64,000 nt of DNA from Methylophilus sp. 42 (GTDB taxonomy: Bacteria; Pseudomonadota; Gammaproteobacteria; Burkholderiales; Methylophilaceae). The notes below the pieces were generated by a model. It had not been told where the DNA came from, did no database searches, and worked only from the letters and a program-made list of their open reading frames with translations. The stretch covers positions 1,612,001 to 1,676,000 of the forward strand of contig NZ_KB913031.1 of the NCBI RefSeq assembly GCF_000384155.1, given 5' to 3'. Each line of letters starts with the position of its first letter. Position 1 is the stretch's first letter. The translations under genes and the position numbers were made by a program. Below are positions 8,291 through 17,126 of this stretch, piece by piece.

Positions 8291-8509
8291 ACTGATGAAA
8301 CCTTGCGACTAAGCATTATGACTCCCTTCTTGTTTTTAACATCAAGGATCAATCAGTTTCGGTACTTGCGCTGCAAGAGCTATTAAATACTAAATTAAGA
8401 AAACACGTAAGTATTTTATTTGTATCAATTAAATTGTGTGAGGATGGTAAAGAGCACGCTGTTTATAAACGTGCGCTGAATAGCGGTCAGGTGTGTTTTA
8501 TCATTGAAT

Positions 8510-8537
8510 AAAAAAAGGGCGCTAAGCGCCCTTTTTT
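8510..8537. terminator. Bidirectional rho-independent terminator
   Basis: The stem GGGCGC/GCGCCC with loop TAA has A-run and T-run flanks. It lies just after the stop of the PEP-CTERM gene on the minus strand and insulates it from the kinase operon downstream. Confidence 0.85.
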
Positions 8538-8558
8538 GCTTACCAAATAAGTGGAAAC

Positions 8559-9074
8559 TTATTTAGCTTTACGACGGCTTACCAAGCCCATCAAGCCCAA
8601 GCCAGCCAGCATCAAAGCATATGAATCAGCTTCTGGTACTGGTGTCAGCGGGTTGATGTTGAAGCTGACATTGAAGTCACCGCCCAAAGAACCAGACAGT
8701 TTGCCGGTAGCAGTCAGGAAATAAGTACCAGCTGCCAGGCTAGTCAATGTGGTCACAGCTTCGCCGTTCGCATCGTAAAAACCATAGTTCATAAATGTCA
8801 CGTCATACTGTGCATTGTTGCCTGTGGTGATTTCTGTGATGCTGTATGAAAAATCAGACACTTGAGTCAGGTTGATTTCATAAATATCTTCAAAGTAAGA
8901 ACCTCTTGCATTCAAGGCACCGGTGTTTTTGACATAGTCTGCATCAGCAATTGCACGAATGAAATCAAGGCTTTGGCTGGTGGTGTATGGACCAAAATCT
9001 TGCGCTTGTACTGCAGAAACGGATGCAATGCCGAATACGCCAGCGACTGCAATTTTTTTCAGGGTTTGAAACAT
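8559..9074 (-). CDS. PEP-CTERM sorting-domain protein, FxDxF type
   Basis: This encodes 171 residues. A Sec signal peptide (about 1-24, ending AVQA) is followed by a beta-rich secreted domain with FEDIYEINL, close to the FxDxF motif of a known PEP-CTERM subfamily. The C-terminus has the tripartite sorting signal: VPEADS, a hydrophobic helix and the basic tail SRRKAK. The motif reads PEA rather than PEP, a known variant. Such proteins are cut and sorted by an exosortase, here probably XrtB at 43206-44108. GGAGAAG precedes the ATG. It is related in design to the pair at 18384-19425. Its role at the cell surface or in the matrix is unknown. Confidence 0.88.
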   Translation of the reverse strand: MFQTLKKIAVAGVFGIASVSAVQAQDFGPYTTSQSLDFIRAIADADYVKNTGALNARGSYFEDIYEINLTQVSDFSYSITEITTGNNAQYDVTFMNYGFYDANGEAVTTLTSLAAGTYFLTATGKLSGSLGGDFNVSFNINPLTPVPEADSYALMLAGLGLMGLVSRRKAK

Positions 9075-9264
9075 TACTACTTCTCCAAGGATTAATACAA
9101 TCTAAAAAACTATACTCATTATTTGTGACAACGGTTAGATACACAATAGTACTAACGGGCTACTCCACGGCTTATTTTTATAATCATAAAACTGCAATTT
9201 AAAAATCGTAGCCATTCTAACTGTTTACGCGATATTCTGTAAACCTAACAACATGTTTTTCAAG

Positions 9265-9286
9265 AAAAAAATGGCATTTTTAGCCA
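9265..9286 (-). terminator. Rho-independent terminator of the quinoprotein gene
   Basis: Read on the minus strand, AATGGC, a seven-base loop and GCCATT are followed by a run of seven T. It lies about 50 bp after the stop at 9338. An inverted repeat GTTTAC/GTAAAC at 9223-9244, between this terminator and the PEP-CTERM gene, may be an operator. Confidence 0.75.
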
Positions 9287-9337
9287 TTAAGCAAATGCAT
9301 AGTAATCAATCTAATTGATTGGGATTTTAAAAAAGGA

Positions 9338-11140
9338 TTAATGCTTTGACGGTAATTTAAATGTCAAAATACGGTCACCTTGTTTAAACCCAAATAGAGA
9401 GTTACCGCCACTCACTACCGCAATGTATTGTTCGCCATTCATTTGATAGGTAATTGGTGGTGCGTTGACACCGTATTCAGATGCAAATTGCCATAATGAT
9501 TGTCCAGTTTGACTATCATAGGCCGCAAACTTTCCATCACCCTCTCCGCAAAATAATAAACCGCCCGCTGTGGCTAGCACGCCGCCTACCAATGGCTGGC
9601 TGGTTTTGTGCTGCCAGGCAATCTGCCCGGATTTAAGGTCAATGGCACTTAATAAACCCCAGCGCGCATCATCTGTTGGCTCGCTGGCGGCGTAGCGGAT
9701 AGGCTTTTCACCCGCGTTGACTTCGGTTTCATGTACGCTGTATTTGATCGGGCTGTGCATGGCCGCGACATACACCTTTTGTTGATGCTCATCAACGCTG
9801 ACTGGTGACCAGTTCGCACCACCCAGTATGCCCGGGTAGACAATCGTGCCTTCAGGGCTCGGCTTTTTAAATAGATTATGTTGTGGCACAAATGGCACTG
9901 ATTTGGCCAGGAACTGCCCATTGGTGCGGTCATGAATATAGAACCAGCCCGTTTTACTGGCCTGGCCGACGGCGGCGATGGTTTTTCCCTGGTGGTTGTA
10001 GTTAAACAATACCGGCGGGCTCGCCAAATCATATCCCCATAAGTCATGTGGCACTTGCTGGTAGTGCCATTTGTATTTGCCGGTTTCTGTATCCAGTGCA
10101 ACCAGCGAAACGGTGTAAAGATTATCGCCAGGCCGGGAAACATCATTCATTTGTGGTGAAGGGTTACCCGTTCCAAAATACAGGGTATGGCTGGCGGTAT
10201 CAATGGCTGGCGTGCTCCAGGCTGAGCCACCGCCAAAGCGCGCAGCATCTGGATAGTCTTTCAGGGCGGCTTGTTCTGCCGCAATATCACGATCGAATTG
10301 ATTGCCATCAGCCGTTTTTGTTGCAAACTGCCCTTCCCAGCCTTGCTTGGGAATCGTGTCGAATTGCCATACCTGATGACCGTCATTGGCATCAAACGCC
10401 GCCAGAAAACCTGGGCGGCCATAGCGCCCGGTGACACCTATCACCGCGCCCAAGGGCGCATCACTGCGCGGGTTGTCGATATGCAGGCCGTAACCGACGC
10501 CGGTAATGCCAATAATGACTTTATGCTGATAAACCACTGGCGCCATGGCGATGCCAACGCCGGTGCCGCCGGTGACTTTACGTGTTTTATTGGGGTCAGT
10601 GCCGCTTAAGGCATCCTGGTGTTCGGTATTCACCTGATTGGCTGCCACATCAATATCCCACAATTTTTGCCCGCTCTGGGCATCAAGCGCGATCAGCCTG
10701 GCATCTACCGTGCCGATAAACACCTTGCCTTCTGCCACTGCGACACCGCGATTGGCCGGGCCACAGCACATTTGCCAGTCTGCTTTGCGCACGTGCGAGT
10801 ATTTCCATAATTGCTTGCCGCTGGCAGCATCCAGGGCTAATACATGATTAAACGGCAGGCTGACATACATGATGCCATTCACGACGATAGGCGTGGCTTG
10901 AAACGTCGCTTTAACCCCTGTTTCTACAGACCATGCCGCTTGTAACTGGGCAACATTGTGCTGATTAATCTGTGACAGCGCGGAAAAACGCTGCGATGCC
11001 ATATTTAAGCCATAACTAGGCCAATCTACCTGTTGGTGGTTTTGTGCCACCGGTTTGGTCGCTTGCGTACAGGCCAGCAGGAGGCCGCAAACTGCTGCGG
11101 TTAGGCAACGGGTAATCTGTTTGTGAGATGCCAGGTTCAT
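9338..11140 (-). CDS. PQQ-dependent dehydrogenase-like quinoprotein, lipoprotein, divergent active site
   Basis: This encodes 600 residues from the ATG at 11140; a longer frame to 11248 would put 36 extra residues before the signal. The N-terminus is a lipoprotein signal (AAVCGLLLAC), so it is probably anchored in the periplasm. The body is an eight-bladed propeller with repeated W-motifs (GKQLWKYS, GQKLWDID, GHQVWQFD, GQSLWQFA). The vicinal cysteine pair of alcohol dehydrogenases is present in QMCCGPANRG, and GTGNPSP carries the usual metal-binding Asn. However, the expected WDxD base motif reads LWGYD, and the GxSGAE motif with the metal-binding Glu reads GITGVG. It is thus a diverged member whose substrate, and even activity, is uncertain. 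No cytochrome c domain is fused. Confidence 0.82.
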   Translation of the reverse strand: MNLASHKQITRCLTAAVCGLLLACTQATKPVAQNHQQVDWPSYGLNMASQRFSALSQINQHNVAQLQAAWSVETGVKATFQATPIVVNGIMYVSLPFNHVLALDAASGKQLWKYSHVRKADWQMCCGPANRGVAVAEGKVFIGTVDARLIALDAQSGQKLWDIDVAANQVNTEHQDALSGTDPNKTRKVTGGTGVGIAMAPVVYQHKVIIGITGVGYGLHIDNPRSDAPLGAVIGVTGRYGRPGFLAAFDANDGHQVWQFDTIPKQGWEGQFATKTADGNQFDRDIAAEQAALKDYPDAARFGGGSAWSTPAIDTASHTLYFGTGNPSPQMNDVSRPGDNLYTVSLVALDTETGKYKWHYQQVPHDLWGYDLASPPVLFNYNHQGKTIAAVGQASKTGWFYIHDRTNGQFLAKSVPFVPQHNLFKKPSPEGTIVYPGILGGANWSPVSVDEHQQKVYVAAMHSPIKYSVHETEVNAGEKPIRYAASEPTDDARWGLLSAIDLKSGQIAWQHKTSQPLVGGVLATAGGLLFCGEGDGKFAAYDSQTGQSLWQFASEYGVNAPPITYQMNGEQYIAVVSGGNSLFGFKQGDRILTFKLPSKH

Positions 11141-11267
11141 ATCAAAATCCCATAAGGTATACAGATTAGTATACACGTTAACAGTGCGCTGTTGCCATGG
11201 GGAATTTAAACCACAAAACACCCAGTAGCCCGTAATGGCCATAGACATTATTAATTGGTTTGTACAA

Positions 11268-11288
11268 TAATTATCATCATGATAATTA
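11268..11288. promoter_or_regulatory. Perfect palindrome over the methyltransferase start codon
   Basis: Ten-base arms (TAATTATCAT and ATGATAATTA) flank a single central C at 11278. The ATG of the next gene at 11279 lies inside the right arm. It holds ATTATC and GATAAT hexamers but in the opposite arrangement to a classic Fur box. It may be an operator or an mRNA hairpin that hides the start. Confidence 0.6.
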
Positions 11289-12352
11289 GATTCAAAAAAT
11301 CTTCATTAGCCGTCAAACTCGCTGAGCAGGGTTGGTTGCCTGATGCATTGATTCGCCAAGGCATCAGGTCACTTTGTAAAGCCAGGCTGCAACTGATTAC
11401 CGATGATGATTGTGAGCTTGCGCAATCACGCCTGATTCAATGTATTGAGCATATACAGTTAGCAGAAATCGCCCCACTCACTGAAGAGGCACATGCAATA
11501 CATGACCAAATCCCAGCAGCGTTTTATCAATATTGTTTGGGGATGAACCGCAAATATAGCAGCAGCTTCTGGTTGCCAGATACACGAACCCTGGATGAAG
11601 CCGAGCATCTGGCGTTGGCGCAAATCTGCTCACTGGCGCGTTTGGGCGGGCCTTTACAAATACTGGAATTAGGCTGTGGCTGGGGCGCTCTGACATTGTG
11701 GATGGCCAGCCATTATCCTAATGCGCAGGTGACGGCGGTTTCAAGTTCGAGTTTGCAGCGTGAACATATCATGCAGCAAGCCAAAGCGCGCGGGCTGTCT
11801 AATATTCAGGTCATCATGGCTGACATTAACCTGTTTGACACCAAGCAAAGCTTCGACCGTGTTGTGGCTGTAGAAATGTTCGAGCCCATGCAACATTATC
11901 CGATGCTGTATGCCAAGGTGGCACGCTGGCTCAAGCCCGATGGCCTGTTTTTCAAACATATATTTGTGCATAGAAACACGCCTTATGCCTTGGGTATAAA
12001 CGACGCGGACTTGAACTTGAACGCAAGGGATCACTGGTTAAATCAGCATTTCTTCAAAGGCACAATAATGCCTAGCGACGATTTGCCGCTTTATTTTCAA
12101 GACGAGCTGAAGGTCATTAACAAATGGCGCTGGAGCGGCACGCATTACCAAAAAACGGCTAATGCCTGGCTGGCAAATATGGATAAGCACCACCATGATC
12201 TGACGCCACTTTTTCAGGCCATCTACGGTGAGGCAGATGCCGAAGTCTGGCGTCAGCGCTGGCGTATTTTCTTTATGGTTTGTGCCGAACTGTTTGGCTA
12301 TAACCACGGACAAACCTGGTGGGGCAGTCATTATCTTTTTTGCAGAAGATGA
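11279..12352 (+). CDS. SAM-dependent methyltransferase, cyclopropane-fatty-acid-synthase-like family
   Basis: This encodes 357 residues from the ATG at 11279; an in-frame TTG at 11255 is less likely. The SAM-binding motif I is LELGCGWGALTLWMA, followed by VTAVSSSSLQREHI and DRVVAVEMFEPMQHY, the pattern of CFA-synthase-like and coclaurine N-methyltransferase-like enzymes. The protein is cytoplasmic. It lacks the full-length CFA N-terminal domain and some catalytic positions cannot be checked, so the methyl acceptor (lipid or small amine) is open. It is divergent from the quinoprotein gene, with 138 bp between the starts. No Shine-Dalgarno sequence is evident. Confidence 0.8.
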   Translation: MIIRFKKSSLAVKLAEQGWLPDALIRQGIRSLCKARLQLITDDDCELAQSRLIQCIEHIQLAEIAPLTEEAHAIHDQIPAAFYQYCLGMNRKYSSSFWLPDTRTLDEAEHLALAQICSLARLGGPLQILELGCGWGALTLWMASHYPNAQVTAVSSSSLQREHIMQQAKARGLSNIQVIMADINLFDTKQSFDRVVAVEMFEPMQHYPMLYAKVARWLKPDGLFFKHIFVHRNTPYALGINDADLNLNARDHWLNQHFFKGTIMPSDDLPLYFQDELKVINKWRWSGTHYQKTANAWLANMDKHHHDLTPLFQAIYGEADAEVWRQRWRIFFMVCAELFGYNHGQTWWGSHYLFCRR

Positions 12353-12448
12353 TGCTAAAAAGTGGCCTAAGCCGACATGTACAATAGCCTGTCACAATCA
12401 GGCTCAGCGGGTGCCACCCGGGGACGGCCGTGATACACTTGCCAGCCT

Positions 12449-14419
12449 ATGAGTACGCATGCAGTTTTAGAGTGGCGCGACGGCTTGCCCTACTCTACAC
12501 AATTCGATGATGTTTATTTTTCAGTCAACCCTGATCATCCACAGCATGGGCTGGCTGAAACGCGCCATGTCTTTCTGCAGCACAACCAGTTAGAGGCAAG
12601 ATGGCAGCAACTGCCGACTGACTGTCCCAGCCATTTTGTGATTATTGAAACCGGTTTTGGCAGCGGCCTCAATTTTCTGGCTACTCTGCAATTGTGGCGT
12701 GATACTGCGCCAGCCAACGCGCACTTGCATTTTGTCAGCATAGAAATCGCCCCGTTTACCTTGCAAGACTTGCAGATGGCACATGCACATTTCCCTGAAC
12801 TGGCCGATATCAGCCAGGCTTTATGCCAACAATATCATTTATTGCAACCTGGGATTAACCAGCTTGAGCTATCGTCATTCTCTACCAGTTTGACCTTGTA
12901 TATTGGGGACAGCGAGCAGATTTTGCCGCAGCTGCAATTACAGGCGGATGCCTGGTTTCTGGATGGATTCGCGCCAGCCAAAAATCCACAAATGTGGCAG
13001 CCTTATCTATTTGAATGTATGGCCAGATGTGCGCATGCCGGGACAACATTTGCCACGTTTACCAGCGCCGGGCTGGTCAAGCGCGGTTTGCAGACGGTTG
13101 GGTTCCAGGTTGAAAAAGCACGTGGGTTTGGCAAAAAACGTGAAATGTTATGCGGCGCATGGCCTGCATCCGAACAGCTACCCTCTTCTACTTCGTTGCC
13201 TAAAGTGGCAATCATTGGTGCCGGTATTGCGGGTTGTAGTACCGCCTGGCATCTGGCCAGCTTAGGCTGCGAGGTACATGTGTTTGAACGTGCAGATCAA
13301 CTTGCCAGTGGCGCCTCTGGCAATCCCAGGGGCATGCTCTACCCACGGTTGAATGCTGAAAAACCGCAAAACGATCAATTGGCGTGGCGTAGTTACAGTT
13401 TTAGTCTGCGTCACTATGCCAGCCTGAATTTGGGTGAGGATGGCTTTCAAAGCTGTGGTTTGTTACAACTGGGCAGCAATCCTCGCGAGCATAAACGGGT
13501 ACAGAAAGTGGCCAGCCGATATGCGCATTTAGGCATGCTACAACAGCTGGATGCAACACAGGCCAGTGCACAGGCCTGTGTTAACCTGGCGCATGAGTGC
13601 CTGTATTTTGCAGCTGGCGCCTGGGTAAATCCGACCGCAGCATGTGCACGCATGATAGCCCATCCCAATATCACGTTGCATCTTCAGCAAGATATTTGCC
13701 AATTGACCTCCCAAAAGCAAGGCTGGCAGCTAGCAGATCACACCGGAACAATTAATGATTATTTTGATGCCGTGATTGTCTGTAATGCCTCAGAAGCCGC
13801 CAGCTTATTGCCAGAAAGCGGCATGTGGCTGAATCCGGTGCGTGGCCAGATGGGTATGATTGCCGGGCAGGCGTCTATGCAATCGCTCAAGGTGATTTTA
13901 TGCGGGGACGGTTACCTGACCCCACTTTCTCAAGGCCAGCATGCCATGGGGGCTACTTTTGCACCAGGTGATAGTAGTACAGAGGTTCGCGAACAAGATA
14001 ATCTGAGCAACCTCGATATGGTGAGTAGGTTGAGCCCGCAATTCGATCATGCAAGCAGCGCGGAAGTGACTTTTGCGCGCGCATCGTCCAGGTGTGGTTC
14101 CCCGGATTATTTGCCTTATGTCGGGCCTGTGCTGACGACAACAACGTTTCATGCTCAACGTACACCGATCAACGATTTCGCCGCGCTACCCGCGCCACAA
14201 GGCCTATATGTGCATGTTGCGCATGGCAGCAAAGGTTTGATGACCGCGCCTTATTGTGCAGCCATGCTGGCCAGACGCTTGTTAAGCGACTTTGGTACCA
14301 GATTGCCACAATTGACCGAAGACAGTTTCTGGCACGGTTTGCATCCGCAGCGTCATTTGTTTAAGCAGCTGGGTTGGAAGTCGTTACTAAATCCTTTTAC
14401 TGAGCAGACGTCAGCATGA
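12449..14419 (+). CDS. mnmC: Bifunctional tRNA 5-(carboxy)methylaminomethyl-2-thiouridine modification enzyme MnmC
   Basis: This encodes 656 residues, the usual length for MnmC. The N-terminal domain (about 1-240) is the SAM-dependent methyltransferase, with ETGFGSGLNFLATL and WFLDGFAPAKNPQMW. The C-terminal domain is a DAO-type FAD oxidoreductase, with the Rossmann motif VAIIGAGIAGCSTAWHLAS and GASGNPRGMLYPRLN. The enzyme converts cmnm5s2U34 to nm5s2U34 (FAD domain) and then to mnm5s2U34 (methyl domain) in certain tRNAs. A weak -35/-10 pair (GTGCCA, 17 bp, TACACT at 12434-12439) ends only nine bases before the ATG, so the transcript may have almost no leader. Its stop overlaps the next start by four bases (ATGA). 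Confidence 0.95.
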   Translation: MSTHAVLEWRDGLPYSTQFDDVYFSVNPDHPQHGLAETRHVFLQHNQLEARWQQLPTDCPSHFVIIETGFGSGLNFLATLQLWRDTAPANAHLHFVSIEIAPFTLQDLQMAHAHFPELADISQALCQQYHLLQPGINQLELSSFSTSLTLYIGDSEQILPQLQLQADAWFLDGFAPAKNPQMWQPYLFECMARCAHAGTTFATFTSAGLVKRGLQTVGFQVEKARGFGKKREMLCGAWPASEQLPSSTSLPKVAIIGAGIAGCSTAWHLASLGCEVHVFERADQLASGASGNPRGMLYPRLNAEKPQNDQLAWRSYSFSLRHYASLNLGEDGFQSCGLLQLGSNPREHKRVQKVASRYAHLGMLQQLDATQASAQACVNLAHECLYFAAGAWVNPTAACARMIAHPNITLHLQQDICQLTSQKQGWQLADHTGTINDYFDAVIVCNASEAASLLPESGMWLNPVRGQMGMIAGQASMQSLKVILCGDGYLTPLSQGQHAMGATFAPGDSSTEVREQDNLSNLDMVSRLSPQFDHASSAEVTFARASSRCGSPDYLPYVGPVLTTTTFHAQRTPINDFAALPAPQGLYVHVAHGSKGLMTAPYCAAMLARRLLSDFGTRLPQLTEDSFWHGLHPQRHLFKQLGWKSLLNPFTEQTSA

Positions 14420-16203
14420 GTGCGAGTATTCAACAGTTAAAACAGCAGTTAACGCGCACGCCGCAAGACCCTGAGTTGCATTATGAATTGGGGCGGCATT
14501 ACCTGGCACTCAAGCAAGCTGAAGATGCTGAGCAGGCTTTTCTTCAGGCATTACAATGGGCACCCGATCACCCGCAAATATTGATGCAACTCGGCAATGC
14601 GGCCAGTTTGCGTGGGGATGAAGCGGTCGCTGCCCACTATTTCAGGCAATCGCTAGCGCAAGATACACAGCAGGCTGATGTGCATTTCAACCTGGCCAAT
14701 AGCCTGCGTAAACTAGGTGAGAATACGCTGGCGATTCAACATTACCGGCAGTCACTGGCGCTGGCACCTAGGGACGCAGAGTGCCACAACAACCTGGGCA
14801 ATGCTTACCGTGAGCAAGGTCAGCTAGACTTGGCCGTGGCTGCCTATGCACAGGCCATTAAACTTGATCCGCAGCTACTGCATGCCAAAGTACACTGGAT
14901 TCATCAAAAACAGCATATGGCCGACTGGCAAGGTCTGGATGCCGCCATTGCCGAAGTGCGCGCTGCGTTAGCACAATCCCCACAGGCGCAGATCCCGCCA
15001 TTTGCATTTTTGGCGATGCCAGGGACCACGGCGGCTGAGCAACTGGCATGTGCAAGCAACTGGGCACAACTGCATTATGGCCATATACAGCCGTTAGCCG
15101 CCACCCAACAGTCTAGCCAGCCAGAAAATCAGCAGCGTATTAAAATTGCCTACCTTTCTTCTGATTTTCGTCGTCACCCCCTGGCGTATTTGGTCACAGA
15201 CGTGATTGCCGCGCACGACCATCAGCAATTCGAAGTGTTTTTATATAGCAACAGCAAAGACGATCACTCAAGCGAACGCCTAGCCTTGTTTGCCGCCGGC
15301 AATCACTGGATAGACATCACCAGCATGCCTGATGTGGCAGTCGCCGCACATATGCAACGCATGGGGATTGATGTGCTGGTAGATTTAACCGGCTATACGC
15401 AAAATAGCCGTAGCGGCATTGCCGCCTACGGCCCTGCCCGCACCCACATTAATTGGCTCGGTTATCCCGGTAGTATGGGAATGGTCAATGGTCAGCCGCT
15501 GTTTGACGCCATGATTGTGGATGGCACATTAAATGAAGTGGTTGTGGCCGAACAGCCTGTAGTGTTGCCATGCTACCAGGCAAACAATGCACAACGCCCC
15601 ATGGCTGAGGCTGACACGCGCAAAGCGCATGGCCTGCCTGAGCAGGGGTTTGTGTTTTGTTGCCTGAACCAGAGTTTTAAAATCACGCCGGATGTGTTTG
15701 CCAGTTGGATGCGCATTTTGCAGCAAGTGCCAGGCAGCGTATTGTGGTTATTGCAATGTAACCAGTGGGCAACACGGCACCTGCAAGCGCAAGCAAAAGT
15801 GGCTGGCATTGCCGCCGATCGATTGATTTTTGCGCCACGCACCAGCATTGCGCAACATATTGCCAGGCAACAGCATGCCGATCTGATGCTGGATACGGCA
15901 CCCTATAACGCGCACACCACCGCCAGTGATGCTTTATGGCAAGGGATTCCCCTGCTCACGGTGGCTGGTGATACCTTCCCGGCACGGGTCAGTGCCAGTT
16001 TACTCAAGCATATCGGGCTGGATGAATGCATCTGCGCCGATTGGACGGCGCTTGAACAGCGCGCTATCACTTTAGCGCATGATGCAAGCGCACTGGCATT
16101 GCTCAAGTCCAAAGTGAAAAGCCAGGCCGGTGTGCTGTTTGAGCCGCACACATTCTGCCTGCAATTGGAGCAGGCTTATCGGCAATTGCTGTCTCGCGCT
16201 TAG
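14416..16203 (+). CDS. TPR-repeat protein with SPINDLY-type O-GlcNAc transferase domain (GT41)
   Basis: This encodes 595 residues. Four or more tetratricopeptide repeats occupy about 1-160 (for example DPELHYELGRHYLALKQAEDAEQAF and AECHNNLGNAYREQGQLDLAVAAY). The rest is the C-terminal catalytic region of GT41, with IAYLSSDFRRHPLAYL, VDLTGYTQNSRSGI, INWLGYPGSMGM and LMLDTAPYNAHTTASDALWQGIPLLT. Bacterial members transfer a sugar from a nucleotide donor to proteins; donor and targets here are unknown. The start overlaps the mnmC stop by four bases, so the two are translationally coupled. Its stop overlaps that of the convergent transporter gene by four bases, with no visible terminator between them. 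Confidence 0.9.
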   Translation: MSASIQQLKQQLTRTPQDPELHYELGRHYLALKQAEDAEQAFLQALQWAPDHPQILMQLGNAASLRGDEAVAAHYFRQSLAQDTQQADVHFNLANSLRKLGENTLAIQHYRQSLALAPRDAECHNNLGNAYREQGQLDLAVAAYAQAIKLDPQLLHAKVHWIHQKQHMADWQGLDAAIAEVRAALAQSPQAQIPPFAFLAMPGTTAAEQLACASNWAQLHYGHIQPLAATQQSSQPENQQRIKIAYLSSDFRRHPLAYLVTDVIAAHDHQQFEVFLYSNSKDDHSSERLALFAAGNHWIDITSMPDVAVAAHMQRMGIDVLVDLTGYTQNSRSGIAAYGPARTHINWLGYPGSMGMVNGQPLFDAMIVDGTLNEVVVAEQPVVLPCYQANNAQRPMAEADTRKAHGLPEQGFVFCCLNQSFKITPDVFASWMRILQQVPGSVLWLLQCNQWATRHLQAQAKVAGIAADRLIFAPRTSIAQHIARQQHADLMLDTAPYNAHTTASDALWQGIPLLTVAGDTFPARVSASLLKHIGLDECICADWTALEQRAITLAHDASALALLKSKVKSQAGVLFEPHTFCLQLEQAYRQLLSRA

Positions 16204-17111
16204 TCAGACTCGCCAACGCTGACCGACAAGATGCCTGCGGCAATAATGCAACAGCCGCCTATCATTTCCATCACCGACATGGTTTCCTGCGCCAGAAAAT
16301 AAGCGGCAATCGCGGCCACAATCAACTCGGACATAAACAACACTGACGCCTGGATAGCGGGTATTTTGGTCACGCCATATTGCACCAGCAAAGTCGCTGA
16401 AACCAGCAATAAGGCAATCACCAAGAAAGTGATGGTCACATAGGAGGTGAAGGTTGATGCCGTGATAAACGCCATGCCAGCGATGCCAGATTGCCAAAGT
16501 AATACCGCGAATGACAAGCCAAAGACACCCAGCCATACCAGCATGCCTTTGGCTGCAATCGTTAAATGTGTGGAAAAACGGGTCATGACATTGGTTAAAG
16601 AAAAGCCAATGCCGGCAGAGAGTGCCAGCCAGTCTGAGGTGGATTGTGGCCACGGCCATGCCCATTGACCGTCGGTAAGCATTAAGACCGCGCCTAATAA
16701 AGATAGTCCTATAGCCAGTAGTTGCGGTTTATGCCAGGGCTCATGCAGCCAGACTCTTGCCAGCAATAAGGTCCATAGCGGCGACAGGTAGAACAGCAGC
16801 ATCACGCGCATGACTTCACCATCAATAATCGCCAGTACATAAGCCAGGTTGGTCCAGCCCGCGATCAGGCTTAGCCAATAGGCCGAGGCAGGGACTTGCA
16901 GTATGCAGTTGAATCGCCGCCAAAACAGCATGCTACCTATCAGCAACGCCAGGCTATAACTCAATAAACTGGATTGCACGCCAGACAAGCCGATATCGTT
17001 TAGCAGGCGGTAGGGATACCAGATAATGCCCCAGCATAACGCGCCATAGATCAAGGCCGCTGAAGCCGTATATTTTTGCCCGGAAGCTTTTTGTTTATGT
17101 GGCAGGCTCAC
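16200..17111 (-). CDS. EamA/DMT-superfamily transporter
   Basis: This encodes 303 residues with about ten hydrophobic helices in two homologous halves, the standard EamA arrangement. The start is a GTG at 17111, with only 15 bp to the divergent dapC ATG; the next in-frame Met is far inside. Family members export amino acids or other metabolites or move sugars, and the substrate here cannot be read from the sequence. The first 20 codons overlap the dapC promoter, so expression of the two may interfere. Confidence 0.85.
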   Translation of the reverse strand: MSLPHKQKASGQKYTASAALIYGALCWGIIWYPYRLLNDIGLSGVQSSLLSYSLALLIGSMLFWRRFNCILQVPASAYWLSLIAGWTNLAYVLAIIDGEVMRVMLLFYLSPLWTLLLARVWLHEPWHKPQLLAIGLSLLGAVLMLTDGQWAWPWPQSTSDWLALSAGIGFSLTNVMTRFSTHLTIAAKGMLVWLGVFGLSFAVLLWQSGIAGMAFITASTFTSYVTITFLVIALLLVSATLLVQYGVTKIPAIQASVLFMSELIVAAIAAYFLAQETMSVMEMIGGCCIIAAGILSVSVGESD

Positions 17112-17118
17112 TTATAAT
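17091..17118 (+). promoter_or_regulatory. Sigma-70 promoter for dapC, predicting an almost leaderless mRNA
   Basis: TTGTTT (17091-17096), a 16-bp spacer and a perfect TATAAT (17113-17118) precede the dapC ATG at 17127. Transcription would start about two bases before the ATG or on it, and no Shine-Dalgarno sequence is present. Confidence 0.65.
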
Positions 17119-17126
17119 ACACACCT

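Noticed and set aside
8305-8320. Minus-strand sequence with GG and GC 12 bp apart just before the hybrid kinase
   Set aside because: The -24 half (AGGGAG) is poor and the site would put the transcript start at or inside the start codon.
9075-9337. Search for a sigma-54 site upstream of the PEP-CTERM gene at 8559
   Set aside because: No GC-N10-CC pattern was found on the plus strand in this interval, so this gene probably uses another sigma factor.
11268-11288. Fur box at the methyltransferase start
   Set aside because: The hexamers are present but arranged ATTATC-N5-GATAAT, opposite to the classic Fur order, so I call it only a palindrome.
14416-16203. Open minus-strand frames inside the TPR/GT41 gene
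   Set aside because: The plus-strand frame has clear TPR and GT41 motifs; the opposite frames are compositional shadows.
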